Shown piece after piece: positions 7,718 to 16,839 of a DNA stretch of 64,000 nucleotides (the first letter of the stretch is position 1; the number at the start of each line of letters is the position of its first letter). A model generated the notes under the pieces. It made no database searches. It saw only the letters and a list, made by a program, of their open reading frames with translations, and had not been told where the DNA came from. This stretch comes from Saccharopolyspora_C sp047200635 (lineage in GTDB: Bacteria; Actinomycetota; Actinomycetes; Mycobacteriales; Pseudonocardiaceae), in the NCBI RefSeq assembly GCF_047200635.1, contig NZ_JBJZOI010000015.1, positions 62,001-126,000 of the forward strand. Direction: 5' to 3'. A program made the translations under genes and the position numbers.

Positions 7718-10603
7718 GTGCCGCAGGACCCCCGGCACGGCCAGCACGGGCACCACAGTCCCCACCAAGACGGGGGCCCGGACGAGGACAACGCCCCCGA
7801 CCAGCAGTCCGGGCGCCGCCGACGCGCGTTAGGCGACGACGGCACCGGCGGTACGCGGGTGTTCGACCTGCTCTCCAAGCACGGCAAGTCGCCCGGCGCG
7901 GCCACCGGTTCGCACCGCAGGGCCGCTGAGCCCGAAGCGCCGGAGAGCGGCGGCCGCCGGGCGCGTCCTCCGCAGCAGCCACCGGCCCAGCAATCGCAGC
8001 AAGCGCCCCAGCCCGGCTCGCAGTCCGGTCCCCAGCCCGGCTCGCACGCGCAGCAGGCTCCCGCGCAGACCCCGCCCCGGCGCCCGGGTCGCGGCGGCCC
8101 GCCTCCGGAGCGCCGCTCGGACTGGACCCCGCCGGAATCGGCCTCCCGGCCGCCGGCCGGGCGCACCCGCTCCGCGGCGCCGGGCCGCCCGAACGAGGGC
8201 AGGCACTCCGAGCCGCGCGGCCAGCAGCAGCCCCCGCCGAACCGGCAGGCTCCCCAGCGCCCGCAGCAGCCCGCGTCGCAGCCTCCCGCCGCCTCGGCCC
8301 CCGCCGCGCCGCCGCAGGGGCCGCAGCAACCCGCTCAGCCGCAGCAGGACCAGTCGGCGTCGGAGTGGTCGGCCCCCGCTCGCCCGCAGGACCGGGCGCA
8401 GGCGCCGCAGGAGCCCCGCCCCGGCGGGCACCGCGGTTCCGAGCCGCCCGCGGAGCAGGCCGAGGGTCGTTCCCGGCCCGGCCACCCGCAGACCGGCAGG
8501 CAGCGCGCTCCCGGCCGCGCGCAGCGGCCGCCGCAGCGCCCGACCGGCAGGCCGAGCCCGCAGCAGGCCGCGGCGAGCGCGCTCGGCGCCGCCGGGCAGG
8601 CCGAGCCCACCAAGATCTCCCAAGCCCTCTCCGGCGACGAGTCCGAGGCGCCGCGACAGCGGCCGGAGGCCCCGGCCGAGCAGCCGCAGGCCCGGCCGGC
8701 CCGGCCGGGTCGCCCGGGACGCGCGGCACCGGCCGCCGACCCCGAGGCGACGGCGGTGGTCCCCGCCGTCCCGGCCGAGCCCGAGGCACCGGCCGCGGAG
8801 GAGACCAAGGTCGCCCGCGTCCCGGCCACGCCCCCGGAGCGCAAGAAGCCGGGGCGAGCGAAGCCCGAGCAGAAGCCGGACGACCCGGCGGCGGCCGAGG
8901 AGACCGCGATCGTCGCCCCGGTCGACGGTGCGGGCGACAGCGACGAGATCCGGCAGATCGACGCGACGCTGGCCCGGTTCTCCGCCGTGCACGACGAGAT
9001 CGCCATCGAGGAGGACGCGCGGCGCAAGAAGTACTCGTGGCTGTTCGGGATGCGCAAGGAGCCCGAGCTGGGCCGCGACATGCCGTTCGACTTCGTGGAG
9101 GGCCGCGAGGCCGGCTCCTCCCGGATGGACTGGAAGAAGGAGCAGCGCAAGCGCCGCACCATCCGCATCCTCAAGGCGCTCGCCGTCGCCGCCGCGCTGA
9201 CGATCTTCGTCGCGACCGGCATCGGCTGGAGCGCGAAGGCGTGGGTGGACGCGAAGTTCAAGGACATCGCCGCGCTCGACCCGAACTCCTCGTCCATCAA
9301 GGACATCTCGAAGCAGTCCGGTGACCGCAACTTCCTGCTGCTGGGCTCGGACACCCGCGCCGGGTCGACCGAGGCCGACGGCGTCGGCAACACCACCGAC
9401 GAGCCCGGTGCCCGCGCCGACTCGACGATGATCGCGCACATCCCGGCGGACCGGAGCCGGGTGCTGGTGGTCTCGTTCCCGCGCGACCTCCAGGTCGACA
9501 TCCCGGCCTGCGAGCGCTGGAACCCGGAGACCGGCGAGTACACCGGCGAGCAGGTCGCGCCGCGCCCCGCGACGAGGCTGAACGAGGCCTACGCGGTCGG
9601 CGGCCCGAAGTGCACCACCAAGGTCGTGCAGCAGCTGTCCGGGCTGTCGGTGACGAACTTCCTGGGCATCGACTTCCAGGGCTTCAAGTCCATGGTGGAC
9701 GCGATGCACGGGGTGGAGATCTGCTCCACGATCCCGATCGTGGACCGCAAGCTCGGCGTGGTGCTGCCGGAGGCGGGACCGCAGACGCTGACCGGGACGC
9801 AGGCGCTGAACTACGTGCGCGCCCGCTACGTGGAGGGCGACCCGACCTCGGACTACGGCCGGATGCAGCGCCAGCAGCTGTTCCTGTCCTCGCTGCTGCG
9901 CAAGGCGATGTCCGGCCAGGTGCTGATGGACCCGGCGAAGCTGGGCGGTTTCGTGGACGCGGTGGCGGCGAACACGTTCGGGGAGAACGTGGGCACCGAC
10001 CAGCTGATCGAACTCGGTCGCTCGATGCAGGGCATCGACGCCGGCAAGATCACCTTCATCACGGTGCCCACCACCGGCTACGCGAACGACGAGGGCATGG
10101 AGGAGCTCGACCAGGCCGACGCGGCCGGGCTGTTCCGGGCCATCATCGAGGACGCCCCGATCTCGCCCCCGGGAGGAGCGCCGGGTGCAGCGGGCGGCGC
10201 CGGGCCGGCCGCGACCGCGCCGGCCGCGTTCGGACCGGGGCTGACCGCGAAGCCCTCGGACGTGCCGGTGCGGGTGGTCAACGCCTCCGGTCGGGACGGG
10301 CTCGCCGGTCGCACCTCGGAGGAGCTGGGCGGAGCGGGCTTCGTGGTGACCGGCTCGGGGACGCGGGACGCGACGAGCGAGCGGACCGTGGTCCGGCACG
10401 GCGCGGCGAACGCCGCCGCGGCGAAGCTGCTGGCGTCCTCGGTCCCCGGGGCCACGACGGAGCAGGACCCGGCGGCCGGGAACGAGCTGGTGCTGGAGCT
10501 GGGCACCTCGTTCCAGGGCGGGGTGCGGGCGCCGGGGCCGGTCGAACCGACTCCTCCCGCGGACCTCTCCACGGTCAACGCGGGCGCTGACGTGTGCGGC
10601 TGA
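7718..10603 (+). CDS. LytR-CpsA-Psr (LCP) family cell-wall ligase with long disordered cytoplasmic tail
   Basis: LCP proteins attach polymers (in mycolata, arabinogalactan; elsewhere teichoic acids) to peptidoglycan. The protein has 961 residues. The first roughly 430 are low-complexity, rich in Pro, Gln, Ala and Arg and predicted disordered. A charged stretch and one transmembrane helix follow (about 485-505, ILKALAVAAALTIFV). The extracytoplasmic LCP domain is at about 537-735, with NFLLLGSDTRAG, the arginine-containing VVSFPRDLQVDIP and NYVRARY. A LytR_C domain is at about 848-940 (VPVRVVNASGRDGLA). GTG 7718 is preceded by GGGAGGG. Mycobacterial LCP homologues are usually 500-700 residues, so this cytoplasmic tail is unusually long. 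Rv0822c is in the same position. Confidence 0.92.
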   Translation: MPQDPRHGQHGHHSPHQDGGPDEDNAPDQQSGRRRRALGDDGTGGTRVFDLLSKHGKSPGAATGSHRRAAEPEAPESGGRRARPPQQPPAQQSQQAPQPGSQSGPQPGSHAQQAPAQTPPRRPGRGGPPPERRSDWTPPESASRPPAGRTRSAAPGRPNEGRHSEPRGQQQPPPNRQAPQRPQQPASQPPAASAPAAPPQGPQQPAQPQQDQSASEWSAPARPQDRAQAPQEPRPGGHRGSEPPAEQAEGRSRPGHPQTGRQRAPGRAQRPPQRPTGRPSPQQAAASALGAAGQAEPTKISQALSGDESEAPRQRPEAPAEQPQARPARPGRPGRAAPAADPEATAVVPAVPAEPEAPAAEETKVARVPATPPERKKPGRAKPEQKPDDPAAAEETAIVAPVDGAGDSDEIRQIDATLARFSAVHDEIAIEEDARRKKYSWLFGMRKEPELGRDMPFDFVEGREAGSSRMDWKKEQRKRRTIRILKALAVAAALTIFVATGIGWSAKAWVDAKFKDIAALDPNSSSIKDISKQSGDRNFLLLGSDTRAGSTEADGVGNTTDEPGARADSTMIAHIPADRSRVLVVSFPRDLQVDIPACERWNPETGEYTGEQVAPRPATRLNEAYAVGGPKCTTKVVQQLSGLSVTNFLGIDFQGFKSMVDAMHGVEICSTIPIVDRKLGVVLPEAGPQTLTGTQALNYVRARYVEGDPTSDYGRMQRQQLFLSSLLRKAMSGQVLMDPAKLGGFVDAVAANTFGENVGTDQLIELGRSMQGIDAGKITFITVPTTGYANDEGMEELDQADAAGLFRAIIEDAPISPPGGAPGAAGGAGPAATAPAAFGPGLTAKPSDVPVRVVNASGRDGLAGRTSEELGGAGFVVTGSGTRDATSERTVVRHGAANAAAAKLLASSVPGATTEQDPAAGNELVLELGTSFQGGVRAPGPVEPTPPADLSTVNAGADVCG

Positions 10604-10714
10604 GACCCCGTCCGGCGGTGTCCGTTTTGCTCCGTTCCCGCCTTGTTGTCGCAGGTAGTCGTCTGCTCGAATGGTGAGCCCGGCGGAACCGCCCGAACGG
10701 CGCCATCATCGTCC

Positions 10715-10736
10715 GTTCACCGGTGGTTCACCAGCG
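10715..10736 (+). promoter_or_regulatory. PHO box (PhoP binding site) upstream of phoU
   Basis: Two GTTCACC units at 10715-10721 and 10726-10732 are spaced exactly 11 nt, the direct-repeat pattern bound by PhoP in actinomycetes. They end 44 nt before the phoU start codon. A matching pair lies upstream of pstS. Confidence 0.75.
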
Positions 10737-10776
10737 AGCGTCTTGTCCGATTCTTCGCGGAAGTAGGGTGACCGAC

Positions 10777-11424
10777 ATGCGTGAGGTCTACCAGGAACAG
10801 CTCGGCGATCTCGCCGAGGAGCTCGCCTCGATGTCGACCATGGTCGGAACGGCGATGGAGCGGGCCACGAGGGCACTGCTGGAGGCCGATCTCTCCCTGG
10901 CCGAACAGGTCATCGAGGAGGACGTGCACGTCGACGAGGCGCGGGCCCGCGCCGAGGAGCAGGCGTTCGGCTTGCTGGCCTTGCAGGCGCCCGTGGCCGG
11001 CGATCTGCGCACCGTCATCGCCACCATCCACGCGGCGGAGGACCTGGAGCGCATGGGTGACCTGGCGCTGCACGTCGCGAAGGCCGCCCGCCGCCGCCAT
11101 CCGCAGCCGGTGCTGCCGGAGCAGGTGCGCGATTACTTCGCGGAGATGGGCCGCGTGGCCGTGGAGCTCTCGGGGCGCGCCGCCGAGGTCATCCGCTCCC
11201 GCGACATCGAGGCCGCCCGCGCGCTGGAGGACGCCGACGACGCGGTGGACGACCTGCACCAGCACCTGTTCACCGTGATGATGCGGCCCGACTGGTCGCA
11301 CGGGGTGGCGGCCGCCGTGGACGTGACCCTGCTCGGCCGGTTCTACGAGCGGTTCGCCGACCACGCGGTCGCCGTGGGGCGCCGGGTCGTGTTCACCGTC
11401 ACCGGGAGCATGCCGACCAGCTGA
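10777..11424 (+). CDS. phoU: Phosphate signalling protein PhoU
   Basis: A negative modulator linking the Pst transporter to the PhoR-PhoP two-component system. The protein has 215 residues in two similar three-helix bundles, each with a metal-binding E/DxxxD pattern (AEDLERMGDLALH in the first, FYERFADHAVAVG in the second). The ATG at 10777 lies just after GTAGGGTGACCGAC. A PHO box precedes it, suggesting induction by phosphate starvation. A strong T-tailed terminator follows. It lies near, but on the opposite strand from, pstSCAB; the mycobacterial counterpart is phoY2 (Rv0821c). Confidence 0.94.
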   Translation: MREVYQEQLGDLAEELASMSTMVGTAMERATRALLEADLSLAEQVIEEDVHVDEARARAEEQAFGLLALQAPVAGDLRTVIATIHAAEDLERMGDLALHVAKAARRRHPQPVLPEQVRDYFAEMGRVAVELSGRAAEVIRSRDIEAARALEDADDAVDDLHQHLFTVMMRPDWSHGVAAAVDVTLLGRFYERFADHAVAVGRRVVFTVTGSMPTS

Positions 11425-11441
11425 GCCACCGCACCGACCAG

Positions 11442-11486
11442 GCCCGCCGAGCCGTCCTTCTTTCGAGGGAAGTTCGGCGGGCTTTT
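11442..11486 (+). terminator. Rho-independent terminator of phoU
   Basis: GCCCGCCGA at 11442-11450 pairs with TCGGCGGGC at 11474-11482, followed by TTTT. Confidence 0.8.
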
Positions 11487-11563
11487 CCGCGCGGTCGGGT
11501 CACCGGCTGTGTCCGCCCCTGTCCGGAGGGCCGCTGAACTGCGCGAACAGGATCCGAAACGGC

Positions 11564-11599
11564 AAACGACGTATTAATACTCGGTCTCGCCAGTCGTTT
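11564..11599. promoter_or_regulatory. Nested inverted repeats, putative operator/promoter of the XRE gene
   Basis: AAACGAC at 11564-11570 and GTCGTTT at 11593-11599 form an inverted repeat enclosing the perfect palindrome GTATTAATAC (11571-11580). It is an AT-rich island in a GC-rich background, about 85 bp upstream of the XRE-family start. The palindrome also contains a TATTAAT that could serve as a -10. A role as an autoregulatory operator is inference. Confidence 0.45.
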
Positions 11600-11681
11600 G
11601 GGCCGAATGCCGTGTGCGATCGTCGTGCCGTGACCAGCACCGACGTCTCGCCCCCCGTCCCCGTCGCAGCGGAGGCCGAGG

Positions 11682-12539
11682 GTGCATAACAGTCCGACCG
11701 TGCACCGCCGCCGCCTGGGCGGAGAGCTCCGCAAGCTCCGGGAGACCGCGGGCCGCACGCACCGCGAGGTCGCCGCCCACCTGGACTGCTCGCAGGGCAA
11801 GATCAGCCAGATCGAGCTGGGCCGCGTGCCGGTGCGCACCTCCGACGTGCGGCTGATGGCCGAGTTCTACGGCATCAGCGGCGAGCGGATCACCGAGCTC
11901 GTCGAGCTGGCCCAGGGCTCCAAGGAGCGCGGCTGGTGGCAGCGGTACCCGACGACGGCGCAGCGCCCCGGCTTCGAGACGCACCTGGGGCTGGAGACCG
12001 CGGCGAAGGCGGTGAGCTGCTTCGGCGCCGATCCCGTCCCGGAGCTGCTGCAGACCGCGGAGTACGGCACCGCGCTGTTCGGCGCCGAGCTGCGCCCGCC
12101 CGCCGAGCCGGACCGCCAGGAACGTCTCACCGTCACGACCACCCGCCAGCAGCGGCTGCTCGGGGCCGAGCCGCTCGAGCTGTGGGCGGTGCTGGACGAG
12201 GCCGCGCTGCGCCGCGGCGTCGGCGGCCCGGTGGTGATGCGCCAGCAGCTCGAACACCTGGTGCTGCTCGGCTACCGGCGCAACGTGACGATCCAGGTGC
12301 TGCCCTTCGGCCACGGCGGGCACCCGCTGATGGGCGAGCGGATCGCGGTGTTCTCGTTCCCCTCCGATGCCGACCCGCAGGTGGTGCACGTCGGCGACAC
12401 CGCGGGCTCGCGCTTCCTGGACAAACCCGCCGACACCGGCGACTACCTGACCGCGTTCGAGAAGGTGTGCGGCATCGCGCTGCCCCCGAAGGAGTCCAGC
12501 GCGTTCATCTCGGCCATCGCCGACGACTGGAAGAGCTGA
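11682..12539 (+). CDS. XRE-family regulator with DUF5753 domain
   Basis: The protein has 285 residues. Residues about 10-70 form a helix-turn-helix (HREVAAHLDCSQGKISQIE), and about 100-275 is the DUF5753 putative ligand-binding domain typical of actinobacterial BldB/AbaA-type systems (LQTAEYGTALFG, then IQVLPFGHGGHP). GTG 11682 follows GGAGGCCGAGG. In most actinomycetes such regulators are paired with a short DUF397 protein; none is encoded beside this one. It lies between phoU and the convergent pst operon but has its own nested operator upstream. The function is unknown, with DNA binding well supported. Confidence 0.88.
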   Translation: MHNSPTVHRRRLGGELRKLRETAGRTHREVAAHLDCSQGKISQIELGRVPVRTSDVRLMAEFYGISGERITELVELAQGSKERGWWQRYPTTAQRPGFETHLGLETAAKAVSCFGADPVPELLQTAEYGTALFGAELRPPAEPDRQERLTVTTTRQQRLLGAEPLELWAVLDEAALRRGVGGPVVMRQQLEHLVLLGYRRNVTIQVLPFGHGGHPLMGERIAVFSFPSDADPQVVHVGDTAGSRFLDKPADTGDYLTAFEKVCGIALPPKESSAFISAIADDWKS

Positions 12540-12550
12540 CCGCACGCGAC

Positions 12551-12580
12551 GGCGCCCGCCTCCGCGGGGAGGCGGGCGCC
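12551..12580. terminator. Bidirectional terminator between XRE gene and pstB
   Basis: GGCGCCCGCCTCC (12551-12563) pairs perfectly with GGAGGCGGGCGCC (12568-12580): a 13-bp stem with a GCGG loop. It lies downstream of both convergent genes. Confidence 0.75.
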
Positions 12581-12690
12581 GGGATCGGGCTGCCGGGCGG
12601 GGCTGGTGCCGCCGCCCGGCAGCGGCGCAGCGGAGAGCGGCCCGGCCGCCTCGCACCGCCGCCGCGGCCGGTTCGCGGGCGCGGGCGACC

Positions 12691-13467
12691 TCAGCCGAAG
12701 CGGCCGGAGATGTAGTCCTCGGTCGCCTTCTGGCTGGGGTTCGAGAAGATCCGGCCGGTCTCGTCGATCTCCACGAGCTGCCCGGGCTCGCCCACGGCGC
12801 GCAGGTTGAAGAACGCGGTCTGGTCGCTGACCCGCGCCGCCTGCTGCATGTTGTGGGTCACGATGACGATCGTGTACTCCTGCTTCAGCGTGGCGATCAG
12901 GTCCTCGATCGCCAGCGTGGAGATCGGGTCCAGCGCCGAGCAGGGCTCGTCCATGAGCAGCACGTCCGGCCGCACGGCGATGGCCCGCGCGATGCAGAGC
13001 CGCTGCTGCTGACCACCGGAGAGACCGCCGCCGGGCTTGCCCAGCCGGTCCTTGACCTCCTCCCAGAGGTTCGCGCCGCGCAGCGCGCGCTCGGCGACCT
13101 CGTCGAGGTGCTTCTTGTTCTTCTCCCCGGACAGCTTCAGTCCGGCCACCACGTTGTCCCGGATGGACATGGTGGGGAACGGGTTCGGCCGCTGGAACAC
13201 CATGCCGATGGTGCGGCGCACCTGCACCGGGTCGACCTGGGCGCCGTAGATGTCCTCGCCGTCGAGGAGCACCTTGCCCTCGACGCGGGCGCCCGGCACG
13301 ACCTCGTGCATCCGGTTCAGCGACCGCAGCACGGTCGACTTGCCGCAACCGGAGGGGCCGATGAACGCGGTGACGCTGCGGGCCGGAACCTGCAAGGTCA
13401 CGTCCTGCACGGCGTGGAACTTGCCGTAGTACAGGTTGAGGTCCTTGATGTCGAGACGCTTGGCCAT
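12691..13467 (-). CDS. pstB: Phosphate ABC transporter ATP-binding protein PstB
   Basis: The ATPase that drives high-affinity phosphate uptake. The protein has 258 residues, with a Walker A GPSGCGKST, the LSGGQQQR signature, Walker B VLLMDEP and the switch histidine in IVTHNMQQ. It is the last gene of the operon pstS-pstC-pstA-pstB, all on the minus strand; the gap to pstA is 13 bp. It ends before a shared bidirectional terminator. Confidence 0.97.
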   Translation of the reverse strand: MAKRLDIKDLNLYYGKFHAVQDVTLQVPARSVTAFIGPSGCGKSTVLRSLNRMHEVVPGARVEGKVLLDGEDIYGAQVDPVQVRRTIGMVFQRPNPFPTMSIRDNVVAGLKLSGEKNKKHLDEVAERALRGANLWEEVKDRLGKPGGGLSGGQQQRLCIARAIAVRPDVLLMDEPCSALDPISTLAIEDLIATLKQEYTIVIVTHNMQQAARVSDQTAFFNLRAVGEPGQLVEIDETGRIFSNPSQKATEDYISGRFG

Positions 13468-13480
13468 GTGGGATCCGCCC

Positions 13481-14395
13481 CTACTTGGTCTTGACTGCGA
13501 ACAACCGCGACAGCAGCGTGGCGACGAGGTTGATCAGCATGATGACGAGAACGAGGGTGAGCGCGGCGCCCCACATCCGGGCGTCCCCGGCGGGCGTGCC
13601 GGTCCCGCGCTCCATGTAGATGGTCAGCGGCAGCGAAGCGAGCTCTCCGCCGAACATGTTGTAGCTGATCGAGCTGGAGTAGCCGACCAGGATCAGCAGG
13701 GGCGCGGTCTCGCCCAGCACCCGGGCGAGGCCGAGCATGATGCCGGTGAGGATGCCGGAGAGCGCGGTCGGCAGCACCACCTTGACGATGGTCTTCCACT
13801 TCGGCACGCCCAGCGCGTAGGACGCCTCGCGCAGCTCGTCCGGGACGATCAGGAGCATCGTCTCGGTGACCCGGACGACCACCGGCACCATGAGCAGCAC
13901 CAGCGCGAGGGCCACCGCGAAACCACTCCGGTTGAGGCCGAACGTCGTGATCCACAGCGCGTAGATGAACAGGCCGGCCACGATCGACGGCAACCCGCTG
14001 AGGATGTCCACGGTGAAGGTGGCGGCCTTGGCGAACCGCGAGTTCCGCCCGTACTCGATCAGGTAGATCGCGACCAGCACGCCGAGCGGGACCGAGATCA
14101 GCGCGCACACCAGCCCTTCGAGCAGGGTGCCCGCGAGCGCGTGGTTGATGCCGCCGCCGAAGTCGGTGGGGAGCAACCCGTTGAAGGAGTGGCTCCACCA
14201 CTCGGCGCTGAGCACCGGGGCCAGACCGCGCTGGAGCAGGGTCGCCAGGACCCACAGCAGCGGGATCACCGCGATCACGAACGCGAGGGTGAACACCGAG
14301 GTCGCGAGGTGGTTCCGGAACTTGCGCCCGAAGCTGAGGTGCTGGAACGCCGGCGTGGCCGCGGGCCGCTCGACGTCGGCCAAGCCCGTTGTCAT
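13481..14395 (-). CDS. pstA: Phosphate ABC transporter permease PstA
   Basis: One of two inner-membrane permease subunits of the Pst importer. The protein has 304 residues with about six transmembrane helices. The EAA loop that contacts PstB reads DELREASYALGVPKWKTI. The start codon overlaps the pstC stop by 4 nt (ATGA), indicating translational coupling. Confidence 0.96.
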   Translation of the reverse strand: MTTGLADVERPAATPAFQHLSFGRKFRNHLATSVFTLAFVIAVIPLLWVLATLLQRGLAPVLSAEWWSHSFNGLLPTDFGGGINHALAGTLLEGLVCALISVPLGVLVAIYLIEYGRNSRFAKAATFTVDILSGLPSIVAGLFIYALWITTFGLNRSGFAVALALVLLMVPVVVRVTETMLLIVPDELREASYALGVPKWKTIVKVVLPTALSGILTGIMLGLARVLGETAPLLILVGYSSSISYNMFGGELASLPLTIYMERGTGTPAGDARMWGAALTLVLVIMLINLVATLLSRLFAVKTK

Positions 14396-15462
14396 GCTTT
14401 CCCCTTACCGCTGGCGCTCTCGATCCACCGGGCGAGCGCGTTGACCGCGAAGGTGATGATGAACAGCACCAGGCCCGCCGAGATGTAGGCGCCGACCTGC
14501 ATGTTGTTGTTGAACTCGCCGGAGCCGAGCGCGATCTTGGAGGCGAAGGTCGCCCCCGCGTCGAAGATGCTGTACGACGGGCCGCTGTTGACCGAGCTGA
14601 GGATGACGGTCAGCGCCACGGTCTCCCCGAGCGCACGCCCCAGGCCGAGCATCGAACCGCCGATGAAGCCGTTGCGCCCGAAGGGCCACACCGTCGTGCG
14701 CACGACCTCCCAGCGGGTCGCGCCCAGCGCCAGCGCGCCCTCGACGTGCGCGTTGGGGGTCCGCTGGAAGACCTCCCGGCTCACGCCGGTGATGGTCGGC
14801 AGGATCATCACGGCGAGGACGATGCCCGCGGTGAAGACGTTCGCGCCGCTGTTCGCCGGCGCGTTGCCGTCGGCGAAGACCGGCACCCAGCCGAGGTGGG
14901 TGTTCAGCCAGGTCGCCAGCGGCTTGAGCACCGGGCCCAGCACCAGCACGCCCCACAGGCCGTAGATCACCGAGGGGACGGCGGCGAGCAGGTCGACGAC
15001 GTAGGCGAACGGCCGCGCCAGCGACCGGGGCGCGTACTGGGTCAGGAACAGGGCGATCCCGCAGGCGACCGGCATCGCGAGCACCAGCGCGACGAGCGAG
15101 CTCGCCACGGTCACCCAGGCCAGGTCGGCGATGCCGAACTGGAGGTTCTCCGGGTCGGAGGTGTTCCACACCCGGCTGAACAGGAAGTTGACCTGGTCCG
15201 CCTGGAGGGACGGCACCGCGCGGACCAGCAGGAAGATCCCGATCGCCGCGATCAGCGCGACGACGAAGACCCCGGATCCGGTGGCCAGGGATTGGAATAC
15301 GCGATCACCGATGCGGACGACCTTCTTCGGTTCGTCCGCGACGGGCGCTTCGGGAGCGGAAATGACGGCCTCCGGTCCGGAACGGGACGCCGAAACGCCC
15401 GTGCGGGCACCGGTTCCTCCGGTGCCCGCCGGGCCCTGATCGGCTCTGGTCGAGTCGTTCAC
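14392..15462 (-). CDS. pstC: Phosphate ABC transporter permease PstC
   Basis: The second permease subunit. The protein has 356 residues. A roughly 60-residue polar N-terminus precedes the first transmembrane helix (GVFVVALIAAIGIFLLV), followed by five more helices and the coupling loop HVEGALALGATRWEVV. It lies 49 bp downstream of pstS and overlaps pstA. Confidence 0.96.
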   Translation of the reverse strand: MNDSTRADQGPAGTGGTGARTGVSASRSGPEAVISAPEAPVADEPKKVVRIGDRVFQSLATGSGVFVVALIAAIGIFLLVRAVPSLQADQVNFLFSRVWNTSDPENLQFGIADLAWVTVASSLVALVLAMPVACGIALFLTQYAPRSLARPFAYVVDLLAAVPSVIYGLWGVLVLGPVLKPLATWLNTHLGWVPVFADGNAPANSGANVFTAGIVLAVMILPTITGVSREVFQRTPNAHVEGALALGATRWEVVRTTVWPFGRNGFIGGSMLGLGRALGETVALTVILSSVNSGPSYSIFDAGATFASKIALGSGEFNNNMQVGAYISAGLVLFIITFAVNALARWIESASGKGKA

Positions 15463-15511
15463 TGCTACGCGCAGCCTCTCACCTCGTGGTGGGCCGATTT
15501 CAGGGCGACCG

Positions 15512-16627
15512 TCACGCGATGGCGTTGACGGCGCCCAGCACCTTCTGCTTGAACGCCTCGGGCAGCGGGACGTACCCGGCCTTCTCCAGCTGCGCGGCGT
15601 CGGCGTTGGCCGCCACCGTCAGCACGGCCTTGACGGCCTTGGCGGTCTCCGGGTCGTAGCCCTTCGAGCACACGATCTCGTAGGTGTTCAGCACGATCGG
15701 GTAGACGCCGGGCTGGTCGTTGCCGTAGATCGAGTCGAGGTTCACGCGGAGGTCGTTGCCCTCGCCCTCGATCTGCGCGCCGTCGATGGCCTTGCCGACG
15801 TTCGCGGTGTTCAGGTCGACCGGGCCCGCGCCACTGTCGATCTTGGCGATGCTCAGGCCGAGGTTCTTCGGGAAGGACCACTCGACGTAGGTGATCGCGC
15901 CGGGGGTCGCCTTCACCGACTGGGCGACCTGGTCGCTGCCCTCGCGGCCCTGGCCGATGCCGGGGCCGGCCTGGAACTGCTTGCCCTCGCCCTTCCAGGC
16001 ACCGCCGGTGGCGGTGCTCAGGTACTTCTGGAAGTTGTCCGAGGTCCCGGACTCGTCGGAGCGGAAGAAGGGGACCACGTCGAGGTCGGGCAGCTGCTTG
16101 CCCGGGTTCAGCGCGGCGACCGCCGGGTCGTTCCACTTGGTGATCTGGCCCTGGTACATCTTGGCGATCACGTCGGCGTTGAGCGCCAGGTCGTCGGCGC
16201 CCTCGACGTTGTAGGAGATCGCGATCGGGCCGAAGACCATCGGGATGTTCCACGCCTGGTTGCCCTGGCAGCGCTCGGCCGCCTTGGCGACCTCGCCGTC
16301 CGCCTCGTCCAGCGGCGAGTCCGAGCCGCCGAAGTCGATCTGCCCGGCGGTGAAGGCGGCCACGCCCTTGCCGGAACCGGACTTCGTGTAGTTGAGCTGC
16401 TGGCCCTGGCAGGCCATCCCGTAGTCCCGGGCGAACACGTCCATGGCGTTCTTCTGCGCCGAGGATCCCTCCGCGGAGACGGGCTTGGTGCCGCACTCGA
16501 CGTCGAGGTTCGCCAGGGCCGGGTTTCCCCCGCCCTGGGGAACGTTCTGGTCGGTACCGCAGGCGGACAGCACGAGCGTGCCCGCCGCGAGGAAGCCGAG
16601 CGCAGCACTGTGCCGCTTGATCTTCAC
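15512..16627 (-). CDS. pstS: Phosphate-binding lipoprotein PstS
   Basis: Extracellular phosphate receptor of the Pst system. The protein has 371 residues. The signal peptide has lipobox LSAC, so the mature protein is lipid-anchored. Phosphate-binding segments are visible: SAEGSSAQKNAM, FGGSDSPLDEAD and FFRSDESGTSDNF. I chose GTG 16627 because GGAGGAACGAA directly precedes it and the signal peptide begins there; a longer frame from 16747 would bury it. A PHO box lies about 100 bp upstream, so the operon should be PhoP-induced under phosphate limitation. Confidence 0.96.
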   Translation of the reverse strand: MKIKRHSAALGFLAAGTLVLSACGTDQNVPQGGGNPALANLDVECGTKPVSAEGSSAQKNAMDVFARDYGMACQGQQLNYTKSGSGKGVAAFTAGQIDFGGSDSPLDEADGEVAKAAERCQGNQAWNIPMVFGPIAISYNVEGADDLALNADVIAKMYQGQITKWNDPAVAALNPGKQLPDLDVVPFFRSDESGTSDNFQKYLSTATGGAWKGEGKQFQAGPGIGQGREGSDQVAQSVKATPGAITYVEWSFPKNLGLSIAKIDSGAGPVDLNTANVGKAIDGAQIEGEGNDLRVNLDSIYGNDQPGVYPIVLNTYEIVCSKGYDPETAKAVKAVLTVAANADAAQLEKAGYVPLPEAFKQKVLGAVNAIA

Positions 16628-16722
16628 TTCGTTCCTCCAGCTCAAGGAAACACCGTGGACGCGGCACGCCGCCGCGCTCAGGGGAACGCTAAGCAGCGGG
16701 GGTGGATGCGCGTCATGCAGGA

Positions 16723-16740
16723 AGTGAACGAGAGGTGAAC
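16723..16740 (-). promoter_or_regulatory. PHO box upstream of pstS
   Basis: On the minus strand, GTTCACC (16740-16734) and GTTCACT (16729-16723) are direct repeats with an 11-nt period, as in the phoU promoter. They lie about 96 nt upstream of the pstS start. Confidence 0.75.
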
Positions 16741-16839
16741 ATGGCACGCTTAGTAAGCAGCGCCACGTTCCAACGGGTGATCACCCACCGTCCTGCGATC
16801 CGGTCGTTCGCAACCAGTGATCGGGACGGCACGGACGGA

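Noticed and set aside
7829..10399. 856-codon open frame antisense to the LCP gene
   Set aside because: Typical GC-skew shadow: Arg/Leu/Gly-rich, no motif, and the plus strand encodes a clear LCP protein.
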